Part shown: positions 36,802 through 47,257 of the stretch, in pieces
Layout: each line of letters starts with the position of its first letter
Position numbering within the stretch: position 1 is the first letter of the stretch
Origin: Sphingomonas quercus
GTDB taxonomy: Bacteria; Pseudomonadota; Alphaproteobacteria; Sphingomonadales; Sphingomonadaceae
NCBI RefSeq assembly: GCF_018863195.1
Contig: NZ_JAHKRT010000002.1
Span: 1 to 64,000 of the forward strand
DNA: 64,000 nt
Reading direction: 5' to 3'
The notes under the pieces: generated by a model
What the model was told of the DNA's origin: nothing
The model's input: only the letters and a program-made list of their open reading frames with translations
The model's database searches: none
Position numbers and translations under genes: made by a program

Positions 36802-37815
36802 TTACATGGCCCGCGGATCACCCTCCCGCGCGAACATCTCGGCGAGACCGGCGGTGATGCGCTGGACCAGCCCCGGCCCTTCATAGGCCAGCGCGGTGTA
36901 GAGCTGGACGAGGCTGGCGCCGCCCTTCAGCCGACGCCACGCATCCTCGGCCGACGCGATCCCGCCAGCCGCGATCAGCGGCAGGCGTCCGCCCGTCGCC
37001 AGCCGGAAATCGACCAGCCGGACCAGCGCCAGGTTGCGCAGCGGCTCGCCGGAAAGGCCGCCGCCTTCGGCGCGGTGCGGCGATCTCAGCTTGGGGCGCG
37101 AGATGGTGGTGTTGGCGATGATCAGCGCATCCACCCGGCGATCCATCGCCACGGTGGCGATGTCGTCGATGTCCTCGGGCTTCAGATCCGGCGCGACCTT
37201 GAGGAAGATCGGCGGCCCGCCTTCCGGCCGTGCCTCCAGCGCGCCGGCGAGCAGCTCGTCGAGCGCGGCGCGGCCCTGCAGCGCACGCAGGCCCGGCGTG
37301 TTCGGAGACGAGATGTTGATCGTCAGATAATCCGCCACCGGCGCCATCGCCCGCACGCCCGCGGCATAATCCGCAATGCGGTCGGCGGCATCCTTGTTGG
37401 CGCCGATATTGACGCCGACGATGCCGCGCCGCGGCCGGGCGGAGAGGCGCGCCAGCGCGTCTGCCTGGCCGCGATTGTTGAAGCCCATGCGGTTGATGAC
37501 GGCGCGATCCTCGACCAGCCGGAACAGCCGCGGACGCTCATTGCCGTCCTGCGGCAGCGGCGTCACCGTGCCGATCTCGACGAAGCCGAAGCCGAGCCCC
37601 AGCATCGCATCCGGCACCTCGCCGTCCTTGTCGAAGCCGGCGGCGAGGCCGACCGGGTTGGGGAAATCCAGCCCCGCCACCTGCCGCGCGAGGATGGGAT
37701 CGCCGTCCGGCGCCGCCTCGCCGCCGAAGAGCTTGAGCGCGCCGATCGTCATGCGATGGGCATTCTCCGCATCCATACGGAAGAGGAGCGGGCGGAGCAG
37801 GCGATAAGCGTCCAT
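36802..37815 (-). CDS. pyrD: Dihydroorotate dehydrogenase (quinone), class 2
   Basis: A 337-residue membrane-associated flavoprotein of pyrimidine synthesis that passes electrons to quinone. The N-terminal amphipathic helices ('YRLLRPLLFRMDAENAH') mark class 2. FMN and substrate segments are 'PVGLAAGFDKDGEV', 'NRMGFNN', 'INISSPNTPGLR' (catalytic Ser), 'LKVAPDL' and 'IIANTT'. I chose the ATG at 37815; an in-frame start at 37836 adds 7 residues. It is divergent from the SUF regulator across 98 nt. Confidence 0.94.
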   Translation of the reverse strand: MDAYRLLRPLLFRMDAENAHRMTIGALKLFGGEAAPDGDPILARQVAGLDFPNPVGLAAGFDKDGEVPDAMLGLGFGFVEIGTVTPLPQDGNERPRLFRLVEDRAVINRMGFNNRGQADALARLSARPRRGIVGVNIGANKDAADRIADYAAGVRAMAPVADYLTINISSPNTPGLRALQGRAALDELLAGALEARPEGGPPIFLKVAPDLKPEDIDDIATVAMDRRVDALIIANTTISRPKLRSPHRAEGGGLSGEPLRNLALVRLVDFRLATGGRLPLIAAGGIASAEDAWRRLKGGASLVQLYTALAYEGPGLVQRITAGLAEMFAREGDPRAM

Positions 37816-37880
37816 GGCTGCTGCTATGCCCGGCACATAAAGGGTTGACCAGAAGCGGCGTGGACACCAGATGGCGAACC

Positions 37881-37895
37881 GGATCGAATCGATCC
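37881..37895. promoter_or_regulatory. Possible operator of the SUF regulator
   Basis: A perfect inverted repeat, GGATCG-AAT-CGATCC, lies 18 nt before the ATG of the Rrf2-type regulator at the head of the SUF operon, where an autoregulatory site would be expected. A TTGACC sequence at about 37844-37849 could be the -35 box. No match to a known Rrf2 operator is claimed. Confidence 0.4.
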
Positions 37896-37913
37896 GATTG
37901 AACGGGAATCCCG

Positions 37914-38324
37914 ATGCGCCTGTCGAGCCTTGCCGACTATGCCGTGGTGATGATGTCCGCCGCCGCGCGGCATCGTGCCGGCACGCGCCTTTCGGCGACG
38001 TCGCTCGCCAGCGAGACGGGCGTGCCGCTGCCCACCGCGCAGAAGGTGATGGGCAAGCTGGCCGGCGCCGGGCTGCTCACCTCCGCGCGCGGGGCGGGCG
38101 GCGGCTTCATGCTGGCGCGCACCGTGGACGAGATTTCCATCGCCGACATCGTCGAGGCGGTGGAGGGCCCGATTGCCATGACTTCCTGCGTGGAGGGGCG
38201 GCGGGACTGCGAACTGGAAGGAAATTGCCGGATGAAGCCGCATTGGAGCGTCGTCAATTCCGCCGTGAAGGGCGCGCTGGGCGGCGTCACCCTCGCGACG
38301 CTGGCCGGCAAGGTGACGGCCTGA
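37914..38324 (+). CDS. SUF system Rrf2-type iron-sulfur regulator
   Basis: A 136-residue winged-helix protein of the Rrf2 family. The DNA-binding part begins '[18 protein letters not shown]' with the recognition helix around '[18 protein letters not shown]' and the wing 'GAGGGFMLA'. Three cysteines at 92, 99 and 105 match the cluster-binding pattern of IscR and RirA, so it probably senses iron-sulfur or iron status and controls the operon behind it. sufB starts 1 nt after its stop. A palindrome upstream may be its operator. Confidence 0.9.
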   Translation: MRLSSLADYAVVMMSAAARHRAGTRLSATSLASETGVPLPTAQKVMGKLAGAGLLTSARGAGGGFMLARTVDEISIADIVEAVEGPIAMTSCVEGRRDCELEGNCRMKPHWSVVNSAVKGALGGVTLATLAGKVTA

Positions 38325-38325
38325 A

Positions 38326-39831
38326 ATGAGCGACGGCACCACCCTCAGCAAGGACGACGCCCCCGAGTTGCGCGACCAGGCGGCGCGCGACGCGGCGGAC
38401 AAGGCCGCGACCTACGAATGGGGTTTCGTCTCCGATCTGGAGCAGGAATTCGCGCCCAAGGGCCTCAACGAGGACATCGTCCGCTTCATCTCGGCCAAGA
38501 AGAACGAGCCGGCATGGATGCTGGAATGGCGGCTCAAGGCCTTCCGCATGTGGCAGGGCATGACGGCGCCCGACTGGGCCAAGCTCAACGTGCCGCCGAT
38601 CGACTATCAGGACGCCTATTATTACGCGGCGCCCAAGCAGAAGCCGAGCCTGTCCTCGCTGGACGAGCTCGATCCGGAAATTCGCCGCACCTATGAGAAG
38701 CTCGGCATCCCGATCGAGGAGCAGAAGGTGCTCGCCGGCGTCGAGGGTGCGCGCAAGGTGGCGGTGGATGCGGTGTTCGATTCCGTCTCGGTCGCCACCA
38801 CCTTCCGCGAGGAGCTGAAGAAGGCCGGCGTCATCTTCCTCTCCATCTCCGAGGCGATCCGGGAATATCCCGAGCTGGTCCGCAAATGGCTGGGCAAGGT
38901 CGTGCCCATCCACGACAATTATTTCGCCACGCTCAACAGCGCGGTCTTTTCCGACGGCACCTTCGTCTATGTGCCGGAGGGCGTGCGCTGCCCGATGGAG
39001 CTTTCCACCTATTTCCGCATCAACGCCGCCAATACCGGCCAGTTCGAGCGGACCCTGATCGTCTGCGACAAAGGCGCATACGTCTCCTATCTGGAAGGCT
39101 GCACGGCGCCGCAGCGCGACGAGAACCAGCTTCACGCCGCCGTGGTCGAGCTGGTCGCGCTCGACGATGCGGAGATCAAATATTCGACGGTGCAGAACTG
39201 GTATCCCGGCGACGCCGAGGGCCGGGGGGGCATCTATAATTTCGTCACCAAGCGCGCGCTCTGCCAGGGGCGGAACTCGAAGGTGAGCTGGACCCAGGTC
39301 GAGACCGGGTCGGCGGTCACCTGGAAATATCCGAGCTGCGTGCTGGCGGGCGAGAATTCGGTCGGCGAATTCTATTCGGTGGCGGTCACCAACAACCACC
39401 AGCAGGCCGATACCGGCACCAAGATGATCCATCTGGGCAAGGGCTCCCGGTCGACGATCGTGTCCAAGGGCATCTCCGCCGGCAAATCGAACAACACCTA
39501 TCGCGGTCTGGTCCGCGTCGGCCCGACGGCCGAGGGCGTGCGCAACTTCACCCAGTGCGATTCGCTGCTGCTCGGCGACCAGTGCGGCGCGCACACTGTC
39601 CCCTATATCGAGGTCCGCAATCCCTCCGCCCAGATCGAGCATGAGGCGACCACCTCGAAAATCTCGGACGACCAGCTGTTCTACGCCATGTCGCGCGGGC
39701 TGGACCAGGAAGCGGCCGTCGCCCTCATCGTCAATGGCTTCGCGCGCGAGGTGCTGCAACAGCTGCCGATGGAATTCGCCGTCGAGGCCCAGAAGCTGCT
39801 CGGCATCAGCCTCGAAGGATCGGTTGGATAA
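38326..39831 (+). CDS. sufB: Fe-S cluster assembly scaffold subunit SufB
   Basis: A 501-residue protein of the SufBC2D scaffold on which iron-sulfur clusters are built. Typical segments are '[13 protein letters not shown]', '[12 protein letters not shown]', '[21 protein letters not shown]', 'YLEGCTAP' and '[19 protein letters not shown]' (starting TIVSKG). The '[23 protein letters not shown]' region holds the conserved Cys used for sulfur transfer or cluster assembly. Long form, as in alphaproteobacteria and cyanobacteria. It starts 1 nt after the regulator and precedes sufC by 3 nt. Confidence 0.96.
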   Translation: MSDGTTLSKDDAPELRDQAARDAADKAATYEWGFVSDLEQEFAPKGLNEDIVRFISAKKNEPAWMLEWRLKAFRMWQGMTAPDWAKLNVPPIDYQDAYYYAAPKQKPSLSSLDELDPEIRRTYEKLGIPIEEQKVLAGVEGARKVAVDAVFDSVSVATTFREELKKAGVIFLSISEAIREYPELVRKWLGKVVPIHDNYFATLNSAVFSDGTFVYVPEGVRCPMELSTYFRINAANTGQFERTLIVCDKGAYVSYLEGCTAPQRDENQLHAAVVELVALDDAEIKYSTVQNWYPGDAEGRGGIYNFVTKRALCQGRNSKVSWTQVETGSAVTWKYPSCVLAGENSVGEFYSVAVTNNHQQADTGTKMIHLGKGSRSTIVSKGISAGKSNNTYRGLVRVGPTAEGVRNFTQCDSLLLGDQCGAHTVPYIEVRNPSAQIEHEATTSKISDDQLFYAMSRGLDQEAAVALIVNGFAREVLQQLPMEFAVEAQKLLGISLEGSVG

Positions 39832-39834
39832 GAT

Positions 39835-40580
<746 letters not shown>

Positions 40581-40584
<4 letters not shown>

Positions 40585-41660
40585 ACGGCGTGCTGGACCT
40601 TCCCTCGACACATGACGAGGCGTGGCGCTGGAGCGACCTTTCGGGCCTCCCGGCGCTGGCCGGCGCGCGCCCCGGCGGCCGCGCCCCGACCGGCGAGCTG
40701 TGGATCGGCTGTGGCGGCCCGCGCCTGCTGTTCATCGACGGCGCCTACCGGCCCGAGGAAAGCGATCCCGGCCCGGTAACGGTCGGCCCTGCCGAGGCGG
40801 GCGCGGGCGATCATCCGCTCGGTCGGCTCGCCGGCCATCAGGGCTGGCGGCTGCAGCTGGCCAGGGACCGCGGGCCGGCGGCGACGATCGAGATCGTCCA
40901 TGTCGCCACGGGCGGGCCGGCGCATGTCGCCGCCGAGATCGTGATGGACGAGGACGCGCAGGCGAGCCTCGTCGAGACCTTCGCCGGCGAGGGCTGGCAC
41001 AATGTCGCGCGCAAGATCACGCTCGGCCGGGCGGCGCGGCTGGGCATCGCCCGGCGCGTGCTCGGCGGCGGCTTCGCGAGCCTCACCGACACCGCTTCGC
41101 TGGCGGCCGGCGCCAGCCTCGATATCGCCACCCTCGCTGCCGGCAGCGGCGACAGCCGGCTCGACACGCGGCTGACGCTGGAGGGTGGCGGCGCTTATGG
41201 CGAGGCGGGCGGCGCGCTGCTCGCCCGCGGCGCCCAGCGCCACGACGCCAACGCGGTGCTGCGCCACGCGGCGGCCGGCGGCACCAGCCGGCAGCTGTGG
41301 CGCTCGGTCGCCGACGATCGCGCGACCTGCGCGGTGGCCGCCCGCGTCGAGGTGGCCCGCGACGCGCAGAAGACCGACGCCGAACAGTCGCTCAAGGGCC
41401 TGCTGCTCGCCCGCACCGCGACGATCAACGCCAAGCCGGAGCTGGAGATTTTCGCCGACGACGTGAAATGCGCCCATGGCGCCACGGTGGGCGAGCTGGA
41501 CCGCAACGCGCTTTTCTACCTCGCCAGCCGCGGCGTGCCGCCGGTCGAGGCGAAGGCGCTGCTCACCCGTGCTTTCGTCGCCGACGCGCTGGCGCGGATC
41601 GGCGACGAAGCGGTGCGCGCGGCGTTCCTCGCCGATGCCGAGGCGTGGCTCGGCGCATGA
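40581..41660 (+). CDS. sufD: Fe-S assembly scaffold subunit SufD
   Basis: A 359-residue SufB paralogue of the SufBC2D complex. It is more divergent than SufB, with a short N-terminal region, and the conserved C-terminal part 'LLLARTATINAKPELEIFADDVKCAHGATVGELD' spans about residues 275-308, including the conserved Cys-His. The GTG at 40581 overlaps the sufC stop, and its stop overlaps sufS as ATGA. Confidence 0.94.
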
Positions 41661-42871
41661 CCGCGATCCTCGATACCGCGCCGCTCGATCGGCTGGCCGA
41701 TTTCCCGGCGATCCCGGAAGGGTGGGCCTATCTCGATTCCGCCGCCACCGCGCAAAAACCGTGGCCGGTGCTCGACGCCATCGCCAGGGCCTATGGCGAG
41801 ACCTATGCCACCGTGCATCGCGGCGTCTATCAGCGCTCCGCCGACATGACCCTGGCCTATGAAGCGGCGCGGACCCGCGTCGCCCGCTTCATCGGCGCCG
41901 GCGCGGCCGAGGAGATCGTCTATGTCCGCGGCGCGACCGAGGCGATCAATCTCGTCGCGCAGAGCTGGGGCCTCGCCCACCTCAAGGCCGGCGACCGCAT
42001 CATCCTGTCGACGCTGGAGCATCATTCCAACATCGTGCCGTGGCAGTTGCTGCGCGATCGCGTCGGCGTCGAGATCGACGTCTGCCCGCTGACCGCCGAC
42101 GGCCGCATCGACCTCGACGCACTGGCGGCGATGCTGCGGCCGGCGCACAAGCTGGTGGCGCTGGCCCATGTCTCCAACGTGCTCGGCTCGATCCTCGACG
42201 TGCCCCGCGCGGCCGCGCTGGCCCATGACGTCGGCGCCCTGCTTCTCGTCGACGGCTGCCAGGCGGTGCCGCGCCTGCCGGTGGACGTCGCGGCGCTGGG
42301 CTGCGACTTCTACGTCTTTTCCGGCCACAAGCTCTATGGGCCGACCGGCATCGGCGTGCTGTGGGCGCGCCCGGAGCTGCTCGATGCGATGCCGCCATGG
42401 CAGGGCGGCGGATCAATGATCGACCGGGTCAGCTTCGCGCGCACCACCTACGCGCCGCCGCCGTCGCGCTTCGAGGCGGGGACGCCGCATATCGTCGGCG
42501 CGCTCGGGCTGGCGACGGCGATCGACTATGTCGAGGCGATCGGCCTGGAGGCGATCCATGCCCATGAATCGGCGCTGGTCGCCCGCACCCGCGACATCCT
42601 CGGCCGGATGAACAGCGTCACCCTGTTCGGACCGGCGACATCGGCGGGCATCGTCTCATTCGCGGTCGAGGGGGTGCATCCCCATGACGTCGGCACCATA
42701 TTGGACGAAGGCCGGGTGGCCATCCGCGCCGGGCATCATTGTGCCCAGCCGCTGATGGAGCATCTCGGCGTGCCGGCGACGGCGCGGGCGAGTTTCGGGG
42801 TCTATAGCAGCGCCGCGGATGTCGACGCGCTGGCGGCCGGTATCGAACGGGTAGCGAGAATTTTCGGATGA
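41657..42871 (+). CDS. sufS: Cysteine desulfurase SufS (group II)
   Basis: A 404-residue PLP enzyme that takes sulfur from cysteine for cluster assembly. The PLP lysine is K225 in 'FSGHKLYGPTG'. The persulfide cysteine is C362 in 'RAGHHCAQPLM'. N-terminal 'YLDSAATAQKPWPVLDA' and 'TLEHHSNIVPWQ' are typical of the SufS group. Unusually, the commonly Ala position before the Gln in 'LLVDGCQAVP' is Cys. No SufE or SufU partner gene is found nearby. It overlaps sufD and the next gene as ATGA. Confidence 0.96.
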   Translation: MTAILDTAPLDRLADFPAIPEGWAYLDSAATAQKPWPVLDAIARAYGETYATVHRGVYQRSADMTLAYEAARTRVARFIGAGAAEEIVYVRGATEAINLVAQSWGLAHLKAGDRIILSTLEHHSNIVPWQLLRDRVGVEIDVCPLTADGRIDLDALAAMLRPAHKLVALAHVSNVLGSILDVPRAAALAHDVGALLLVDGCQAVPRLPVDVAALGCDFYVFSGHKLYGPTGIGVLWARPELLDAMPPWQGGGSMIDRVSFARTTYAPPPSRFEAGTPHIVGALGLATAIDYVEAIGLEAIHAHESALVARTRDILGRMNSVTLFGPATSAGIVSFAVEGVHPHDVGTILDEGRVAIRAGHHCAQPLMEHLGVPATARASFGVYSSAADVDALAAGIERVARIFG

Positions 42872-43314
42872 GCGACGGCAGCAACAGCATCAGGATCGAG
42901 GAACTCGACGCGGCTCCCCCGGCGCCGGAGCGGCCGCAGGTCGGCCGCGAGCGGGATTATCTGACCGGCTTCCTCGAGACCAGGCCGACGGTCCAGCCGG
43001 CCGATGCGCCCGGCGGCGATCTCTATGAAGCGGTGATCGCCGCGCTCAAGGAGATTTACGATCCCGAAATCCCGGTGAACATCTACGAGCTGGGCCTGGT
43101 CTATGGCGTCGACATCGTCGACAGCCACGCCACCGTCACGATGACGCTCACCACCCCCAATTGCCCGGTCGCCGAGAGCATGCCGGGCGAGGTCGAGCTG
43201 CGCGTCGGGGCGGTGCCGGGCATCGGCTCGGCCGAGGTCAACCTGGTCTGGGATCCGCCATGGGATCCGCAGAAAATGTCCGACGAGGCCAAGCTCGAAC
43301 TGGGGATGCTGTGA
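42868..43314 (+). CDS. sufT: SufT-like protein (MIP18/DUF59 domain)
   Basis: A 148-residue protein with a variable N-terminus (about 1-45) and a DUF59 domain ('AVIAALKEIYDPEIPVNIYELGLVY', 'MTLTTPNCPVAESMPGEV'). The conserved Cys of the family is in 'TTPNCPVA'. SufT/MIP18 proteins help mature iron-sulfur proteins. It sits between sufS and sufA with overlaps on both sides, confirming its role in this operon. Confidence 0.92.
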   Translation: MSDGSNSIRIEELDAAPPAPERPQVGRERDYLTGFLETRPTVQPADAPGGDLYEAVIAALKEIYDPEIPVNIYELGLVYGVDIVDSHATVTMTLTTPNCPVAESMPGEVELRVGAVPGIGSAEVNLVWDPPWDPQKMSDEAKLELGML

Positions 43315-43667
43315 TGGCGACGCGGGTCCGCGAACGCCCGGCCGCGCTGACGCTGACGCCGTCGGCCGAGGCGCGCATCGCAGCGCTGATGGCGCGGGCG
43401 CCGGAAGGGGCGGTGGGCGTGAAGCTCTCCACGCCGCGGCGCGGCTGCTCGGGCCTCGCCTATTCGGTGGATTATGTGACGGCGGCCGATCCGATGGACG
43501 AGAAGATCGCCACGCCCGGCGGCGATTTCTACGTCGATGCCGGCTCGATCCTCTATCTGATCGGCTCGACGATGGATTGGGTGGAGGATGATTTCTCGGC
43601 CGGCTTCGTGTTCGCCAATCCCAATGCGAAGGGCGCCTGCGGCTGCGGCGAGAGCTTCACCGTCTGA
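43314..43667 (+). CDS. sufA: A-type iron-sulfur carrier (SufA/IscA family)
   Basis: A 117-residue carrier protein that receives clusters from SufBCD and passes them to apo-proteins. The three ligand cysteines are C45 ('RRGCSGLAY'), C109 and C111 ('GACGCGESF'). The ATG at 43314 overlaps the preceding stop as TGATG. It is the last gene of the SUF operon; no clear terminator is seen in the 24 nt before the next, convergent gene. Confidence 0.93.
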   Translation: MATRVRERPAALTLTPSAEARIAALMARAPEGAVGVKLSTPRRGCSGLAYSVDYVTAADPMDEKIATPGGDFYVDAGSILYLIGSTMDWVEDDFSAGFVFANPNAKGACGCGESFTV

Positions 43668-43691
43668 GCCGCAGGGCCGTTCGTCCGGGGC

Positions 43692-43874
43692 CTAGCGGCG
43701 GCGCCAGGTGCAGCGGCGGACCCAGCGATGATGACGGTCGCGCACGCGCTTGCAGACGCGGACCTGACGATGGTGGCCGTTCCAGCCATGGCGCGGCTGG
43801 GCATCGGCGGCGGCAGGCAGGGCGGCGAATCCGCTGACCAGCGTCACGGCGATCATCAGGTGCTTCAGGATCAT
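43692..43874 (-). CDS. Small secreted cationic protein
   Basis: A 60-residue protein with a signal peptide (about residues 1-25, cleavage near 'AAADAQ'). The mature part of about 35 residues is extremely basic and aromatic: 'RHGWNGHHRQVRVCKRVR' followed by 'DRHHRWVRRCTWRRR', with two cysteines. GGGAGA lies 8 nt before the ATG at 43874. Similar short R/H/W-rich secreted peptides occur in sphingomonads, with no known function. It could bind nucleic acid, heme or LPS; this is speculation. Convergent with sufA. Confidence 0.7.
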   Translation of the reverse strand: MILKHLMIAVTLVSGFAALPAAADAQPRHGWNGHHRQVRVCKRVRDRHHRWVRRCTWRRR

Positions 43875-43959
43875 GGCAGGTCTCCCAGCGCCGGGCAGTC
43901 GGCGCGCCTGCGGAATGAACTGGCCACGAAACGGTTCCAGGATAACAGGAGGCCCGGCG

Positions 43960-44628
43960 ATGCTGCCTGCCCTTGCCCATGTCGACACGTGGATCTTCGA
44001 TCTCGACAACACGCTTTACCCGGCCGCCTGCGACCTGTTCGGGCAGATGGACCGGCGCATGACGGCCTATGTCGCGCGGGTCACCGGGCTCGATGCGGTG
44101 GCGGCGAGGACGCTGCAGAAAAGCTGGTTCCACGAGCATGGCACGACGCTGGCCGGCCTGATGCGGCACCACGGCATCGATCCGCACCATTATCTCGCCG
44201 ACGTCCATGACATCGACCTGGAGGTGGTGGCCGAGGACCGCCGGCTGGTGGCGGCGATCGGCAGGCTGCCGGGCCGCAAGCTGATCTTCACCAATGCCGA
44301 CGCCCCCTATGCCCGGCGCGTGCTCGACCGGCTCGGCCTGTCGGAAAGCTTCGAGGCGATCCACGACATCCATGCCTGCGCCTATCGGCCCAAGCCCGAC
44401 CCGCAGGCCTATCGATCGATGTGCGACGCGCTCGGCCTGCGCCCGGAAACCGCGCTGTTCGTCGAGGACATGGCGCGCAACCTCGCCCCGGCCAAGGCGC
44501 TCGGCATGACCACGGCATGGCTCGACAACGGCTCCGAGCAGGGGCAGGGGCCTGTCGCGACCGATTTCATCGATTATCGCATCGCCGATCTCGGCCACTG
44601 GCTGCACGAACTGGGGACTGACGCATGA
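43960..44628 (+). CDS. HAD family pyrimidine 5'-nucleotidase (SDT1-like)
   Basis: A 222-residue HAD phosphatase. Motif I is '[10 protein letters not shown]' (nucleophile Asp), motif II is 'LIFTNAD', motif III Lys is in 'RPKPDPQAY', and motif IV is 'FVEDMARNL'. The pattern matches the Sdt1/Phm8-type pyrimidine 5'-nucleotidase subfamily. I chose the ATG at 43960 because AGGAGG lies 7 nt upstream; a longer in-frame start exists at 43873. The stop overlaps dapD as ATGA, an arrangement that makes co-expression with lysine biosynthesis likely. Confidence 0.88.
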   Translation: MLPALAHVDTWIFDLDNTLYPAACDLFGQMDRRMTAYVARVTGLDAVAARTLQKSWFHEHGTTLAGLMRHHGIDPHHYLADVHDIDLEVVAEDRRLVAAIGRLPGRKLIFTNADAPYARRVLDRLGLSESFEAIHDIHACAYRPKPDPQAYRSMCDALGLRPETALFVEDMARNLAPAKALGMTTAWLDNGSEQGQGPVATDFIDYRIADLGHWLHELGTDA

Positions 44629-45452
44629 ACACCAATCTCGCCGCGACCATCGAACAGGCCTGGGAAGAGCGCGACACGCTCGGCTTCACGACCATCGGGC
44701 CGGTGCGGGATGCGGTGGATCAGGCGATCGGCCTGCTCGACCAGGGCGCGGCGCGCGTCGCCGAGCCGGACGGCACCGGCGGCTGGCGCGTCAACCAGTG
44801 GCTGAAGAAGGCGGTGCTGCTGTCGTTCCGCCTCAACGACAATGCGTTGATCGAGGGCGGCGCGGCCGGCGCTCCGGGCTTCGACAAGGTGCCGTCCAAG
44901 TTCGCCGGCTGGGATGAGGCGCGCTTCCGCGCCGCCGGCTTCCGCGCCGTGCCCGGCGCCGTCGCGCGGCGGGGCAGCTTCATCGGCCGGTCTTGCGTGC
45001 TCATGCCGAGCTTCGTCAATATCGGCGCCCATGTCGGCGAGGGCACGATGGTCGACACCTGGGCGACGGTCGGCTCCTGCGCGCAGATCGGCCGCAACGT
45101 CCACCTGTCGGGCGGCGCCGGCATCGGCGGCGTGCTGGAGCCGCTGCAGGCGGGCCCGGTGGTGATCGAGGACGGCTGCTTCATCGGCGCGCGCGCCGAG
45201 GTGGCCGAGGGCGTCATCGTGCGCGAGGGCGCGGTGCTCTCGATGGGCGTCTATCTCGGCGCATCGACCAAGATCGTCGATCGCGCCACCGGCGAGGTGT
45301 TCCGCGGCGAGGTGCCGCCCTATGCGGTGGTGGTGCCGGGCGCGCTGCCCGATCCGAAGGGCGGACCCTCGCTCTATTGCGCGGTGATCGTCAAGCGCGT
45401 CGACGCCCAGACCCGCGCCAAGACCGGCATCAACGAGCTGCTGCGCGACTGA
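44625..45452 (+). CDS. dapD: Tetrahydrodipicolinate N-succinyltransferase
   Basis: A 275-residue acyltransferase of the succinylase branch of lysine and diaminopimelate synthesis. An N-terminal helical domain precedes a left-handed parallel beta helix of hexapeptide repeats ('[20 protein letters not shown]', '[20 protein letters not shown]'). The C-terminal segment '[10 protein letters not shown]' is typical. The start overlaps the nucleotidase stop. lysA, for the last step, lies 3.4 kb downstream. Confidence 0.96.
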   Translation: MNTNLAATIEQAWEERDTLGFTTIGPVRDAVDQAIGLLDQGAARVAEPDGTGGWRVNQWLKKAVLLSFRLNDNALIEGGAAGAPGFDKVPSKFAGWDEARFRAAGFRAVPGAVARRGSFIGRSCVLMPSFVNIGAHVGEGTMVDTWATVGSCAQIGRNVHLSGGAGIGGVLEPLQAGPVVIEDGCFIGARAEVAEGVIVREGAVLSMGVYLGASTKIVDRATGEVFRGEVPPYAVVVPGALPDPKGGPSLYCAVIVKRVDAQTRAKTGINELLRD

Positions 45453-45494
45453 TCGGCCGGCCATGCGTTGTTCCGCGCATGAAAGGAGCAACAC

Positions 45495-45794
45495 ATGGCC
45501 AAAGACAATGACAAGGCCGTTCGCGGCAACCCGGCGCTCTATGCGGCGGACGAGGGCGGCTATGAACGCAAGGCGTCGGGCACGCCGGACAGCCGGAGCA
45601 GCACGCAGAATCGCGGCCGCCGTGCCACCGATGTGAACGGCGCGGTGGCCGGCAGCGGTGCGGGCGCCGGCGGCGGCGGCGGGCCCGAGGACTATGATTC
45701 CGACCCGCAGGGCGGCGGCGCCGCCATGCCCAAGCCGGTCGCCAAGCCGACCCCGGAACGGGGCGGCGATTCGCGCATCCACGGCAGCCACTGA
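45495..45794 (+). CDS. Hydrophilic, probably disordered small protein
   Basis: A 99-residue protein without hydrophobic stretches, rich in Gly, Arg, Asp and Pro, with a glycine run in the middle ('[14 protein letters not shown]') and a Pro-rich end. AAAGGAG lies 8 nt before the ATG at 45495, one of the strongest ribosome sites in the window, which argues it is expressed. I recognise no family. An inverted repeat, ATGCG/CGCAT, lies in the 42-nt gap after dapD. Confidence 0.6.
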   Translation: MAKDNDKAVRGNPALYAADEGGYERKASGTPDSRSSTQNRGRRATDVNGAVAGSGAGAGGGGGPEDYDSDPQGGGAAMPKPVAKPTPERGGDSRIHGSH

Positions 45795-45852
45795 CGACAA
45801 GCCGGGCTGGCTGCCCTAGAGAGGCGACGATATCGCTTCACAAGGACACGCC

Positions 45853-46689
45853 ATGCCCGGCCATCCCGCCATCGCCCCGGATCACGTCGCGGTCGTCACC
45901 GGTGCCGCCAGCGGCATCGGCCTTGCCGCCGCGCGCCGTTTCGGCGCCGCCGGCATGCGCCTGGTGCTCGCCGACCGCGACGGTGATGCGCTGGCGGCCG
46001 CCGGCGAGGCTTTGCGCGGGGAGGGACTGGCGGTCCATCCGGTGATCGCCGATGTCGCGCGGCGCGAGGACGTGGCCCGGGTGAAGGCGATCGCCGACGA
46101 TCTCGGCCCCGTCACCCTGCTCATGAACAACGCCGCGCGTGAGGGCGGCGGCGGCATCTTCGCCGACGCCGCGACCTGGGAGGCGACGCTCGACGTCAAC
46201 CTGCTCGGGCCGCTGCACGGCATCCAGCTGTTCGTGCCGGACATGATCGCGGGCGGCCTGCGCTGCGCCGTCATCAACACCGGGTCGAAGCAGGGCATCA
46301 CGCTGCCGCCCGGCGACACCGCCTACAATGTCAGCAAGGCGGCGCTGAAGGCGCTCACCGAATCGCTCGCCCATGATCTGCTGCGCAGCGAGGGCCGGGT
46401 GACGGCGCATCTGCTGATTCCCGGCTTCACCTTCACCGGCTTCACCCGCGCGCGCGGCATCGCCGACAAGCCGGCCGGCGCGTGGACCGCCGAGCAGGTC
46501 GTCGATTTCATGATGCCGGCGCTCGATCGCGGCGACTTCTACATCCTCTGCCCGGACAATGACGTCACCCGCGAGATGGACGAAAAGAGGATGCGCTGGG
46601 CGATGGAGGATGTGATCCACGGCCGGCCGGCGCTGTCGCGCTGGCATCCGGATTACGCCGCGGCCTTCGCCGCCTATCTCGACCGCTAG
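45853..46689 (+). CDS. SDR family oxidoreductase
   Basis: A 278-residue short-chain dehydrogenase. The cofactor motif is 'VTGAASGIGLAAARRFG' (TGxxxGxG), followed by 'LMNNAAREGG' (NNAG-like). The catalytic region contains 'VINTGSKQGITLPPGDTAYNVSKAAL' split across residues about 138-163, with Ser-Tyr-Lys (YxxxK in 'YNVSK'). An extended C-terminus of about 60 residues goes beyond the basic fold. AAGG lies 7 nt before the ATG. Substrate is unknown. It converges on the TlpA-like gene with a 1-nt gap. Confidence 0.88.
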   Translation: MPGHPAIAPDHVAVVTGAASGIGLAAARRFGAAGMRLVLADRDGDALAAAGEALRGEGLAVHPVIADVARREDVARVKAIADDLGPVTLLMNNAAREGGGGIFADAATWEATLDVNLLGPLHGIQLFVPDMIAGGLRCAVINTGSKQGITLPPGDTAYNVSKAALKALTESLAHDLLRSEGRVTAHLLIPGFTFTGFTRARGIADKPAGAWTAEQVVDFMMPALDRGDFYILCPDNDVTREMDEKRMRWAMEDVIHGRPALSRWHPDYAAAFAAYLDR

Positions 46690-46690
46690 C

Positions 46691-47257
46691 TCAGGCCTTG
46701 CCGGGGTCCTTCAGCGCATCGTCGATCAGCTTCCTGGCGCGCTCGCTGGTCCAGTCCATGCCGCCGGTGACACGCCACTGTTCCTTGCCCTTGGCATCGT
46801 AGAAGATCGTCACCGGCAAGGTGTCGACGTTGAGGCCCATCATCAGCACGTTCTGCTTGTCGAGATAAGGCTTGAGCGCGACGAACCTGCTCTTGGCGAA
46901 ATAGGGGTCGACGGCGGCCTTGCCGTTGATGTCCTGGCTGACCACGACGAGCTGGAAATCCTTCGCCCGCGCCTGGGCGAGACGGTCCAGCGTCGGCATT
47001 TCCCTGACACAGGGTGCGCACCAGGTGGCCCAGAGATTGACCAGCAGCGGCTTGCCGCGGAAGCCGGAAAGCGTCGCCGGCCCGCCGTCGGGCGCGAGGA
47101 ATGGCACGACCGGCGCATTCTCCCCGCGATGGGAGGTGTCGATCACGCCGGCCGCCTCGGGCTGGGACTGTGGTTGCGGCTCGGGCTGTTTCTGCCTATC
47201 GCACGCGCCTAGCATCAGGCCCATTGTCGTCAGGGTGAACAGGATGGTTGCGCGCAA
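46691..47257 (-). CDS. TlpA-like thiol:disulfide oxidoreductase, lipoprotein
   Basis: About 188 residues. From the TTG at 47257 the protein begins with a lipoprotein signal ('[19 protein letters not shown]'), and GGAG lies 6 nt upstream, so I prefer this start to the ATG at 47275. A Pro/Gln-rich linker leads to a thioredoxin-like domain with active site '[13 protein letters not shown]' (WCxPC) and a cis-proline in 'TLPVTIFYD'. It probably keeps periplasmic cysteines reduced, for example in cytochrome maturation. Its start region overlaps the 5' end of argH on the other strand. Confidence 0.88.
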   Translation of the reverse strand: MRATILFTLTTMGLMLGACDRQKQPEPQPQSQPEAAGVIDTSHRGENAPVVPFLAPDGGPATLSGFRGKPLLVNLWATWCAPCVREMPTLDRLAQARAKDFQLVVVSQDINGKAAVDPYFAKSRFVALKPYLDKQNVLMMGLNVDTLPVTIFYDAKGKEQWRVTGGMDWTSERARKLIDDALKDPGKA

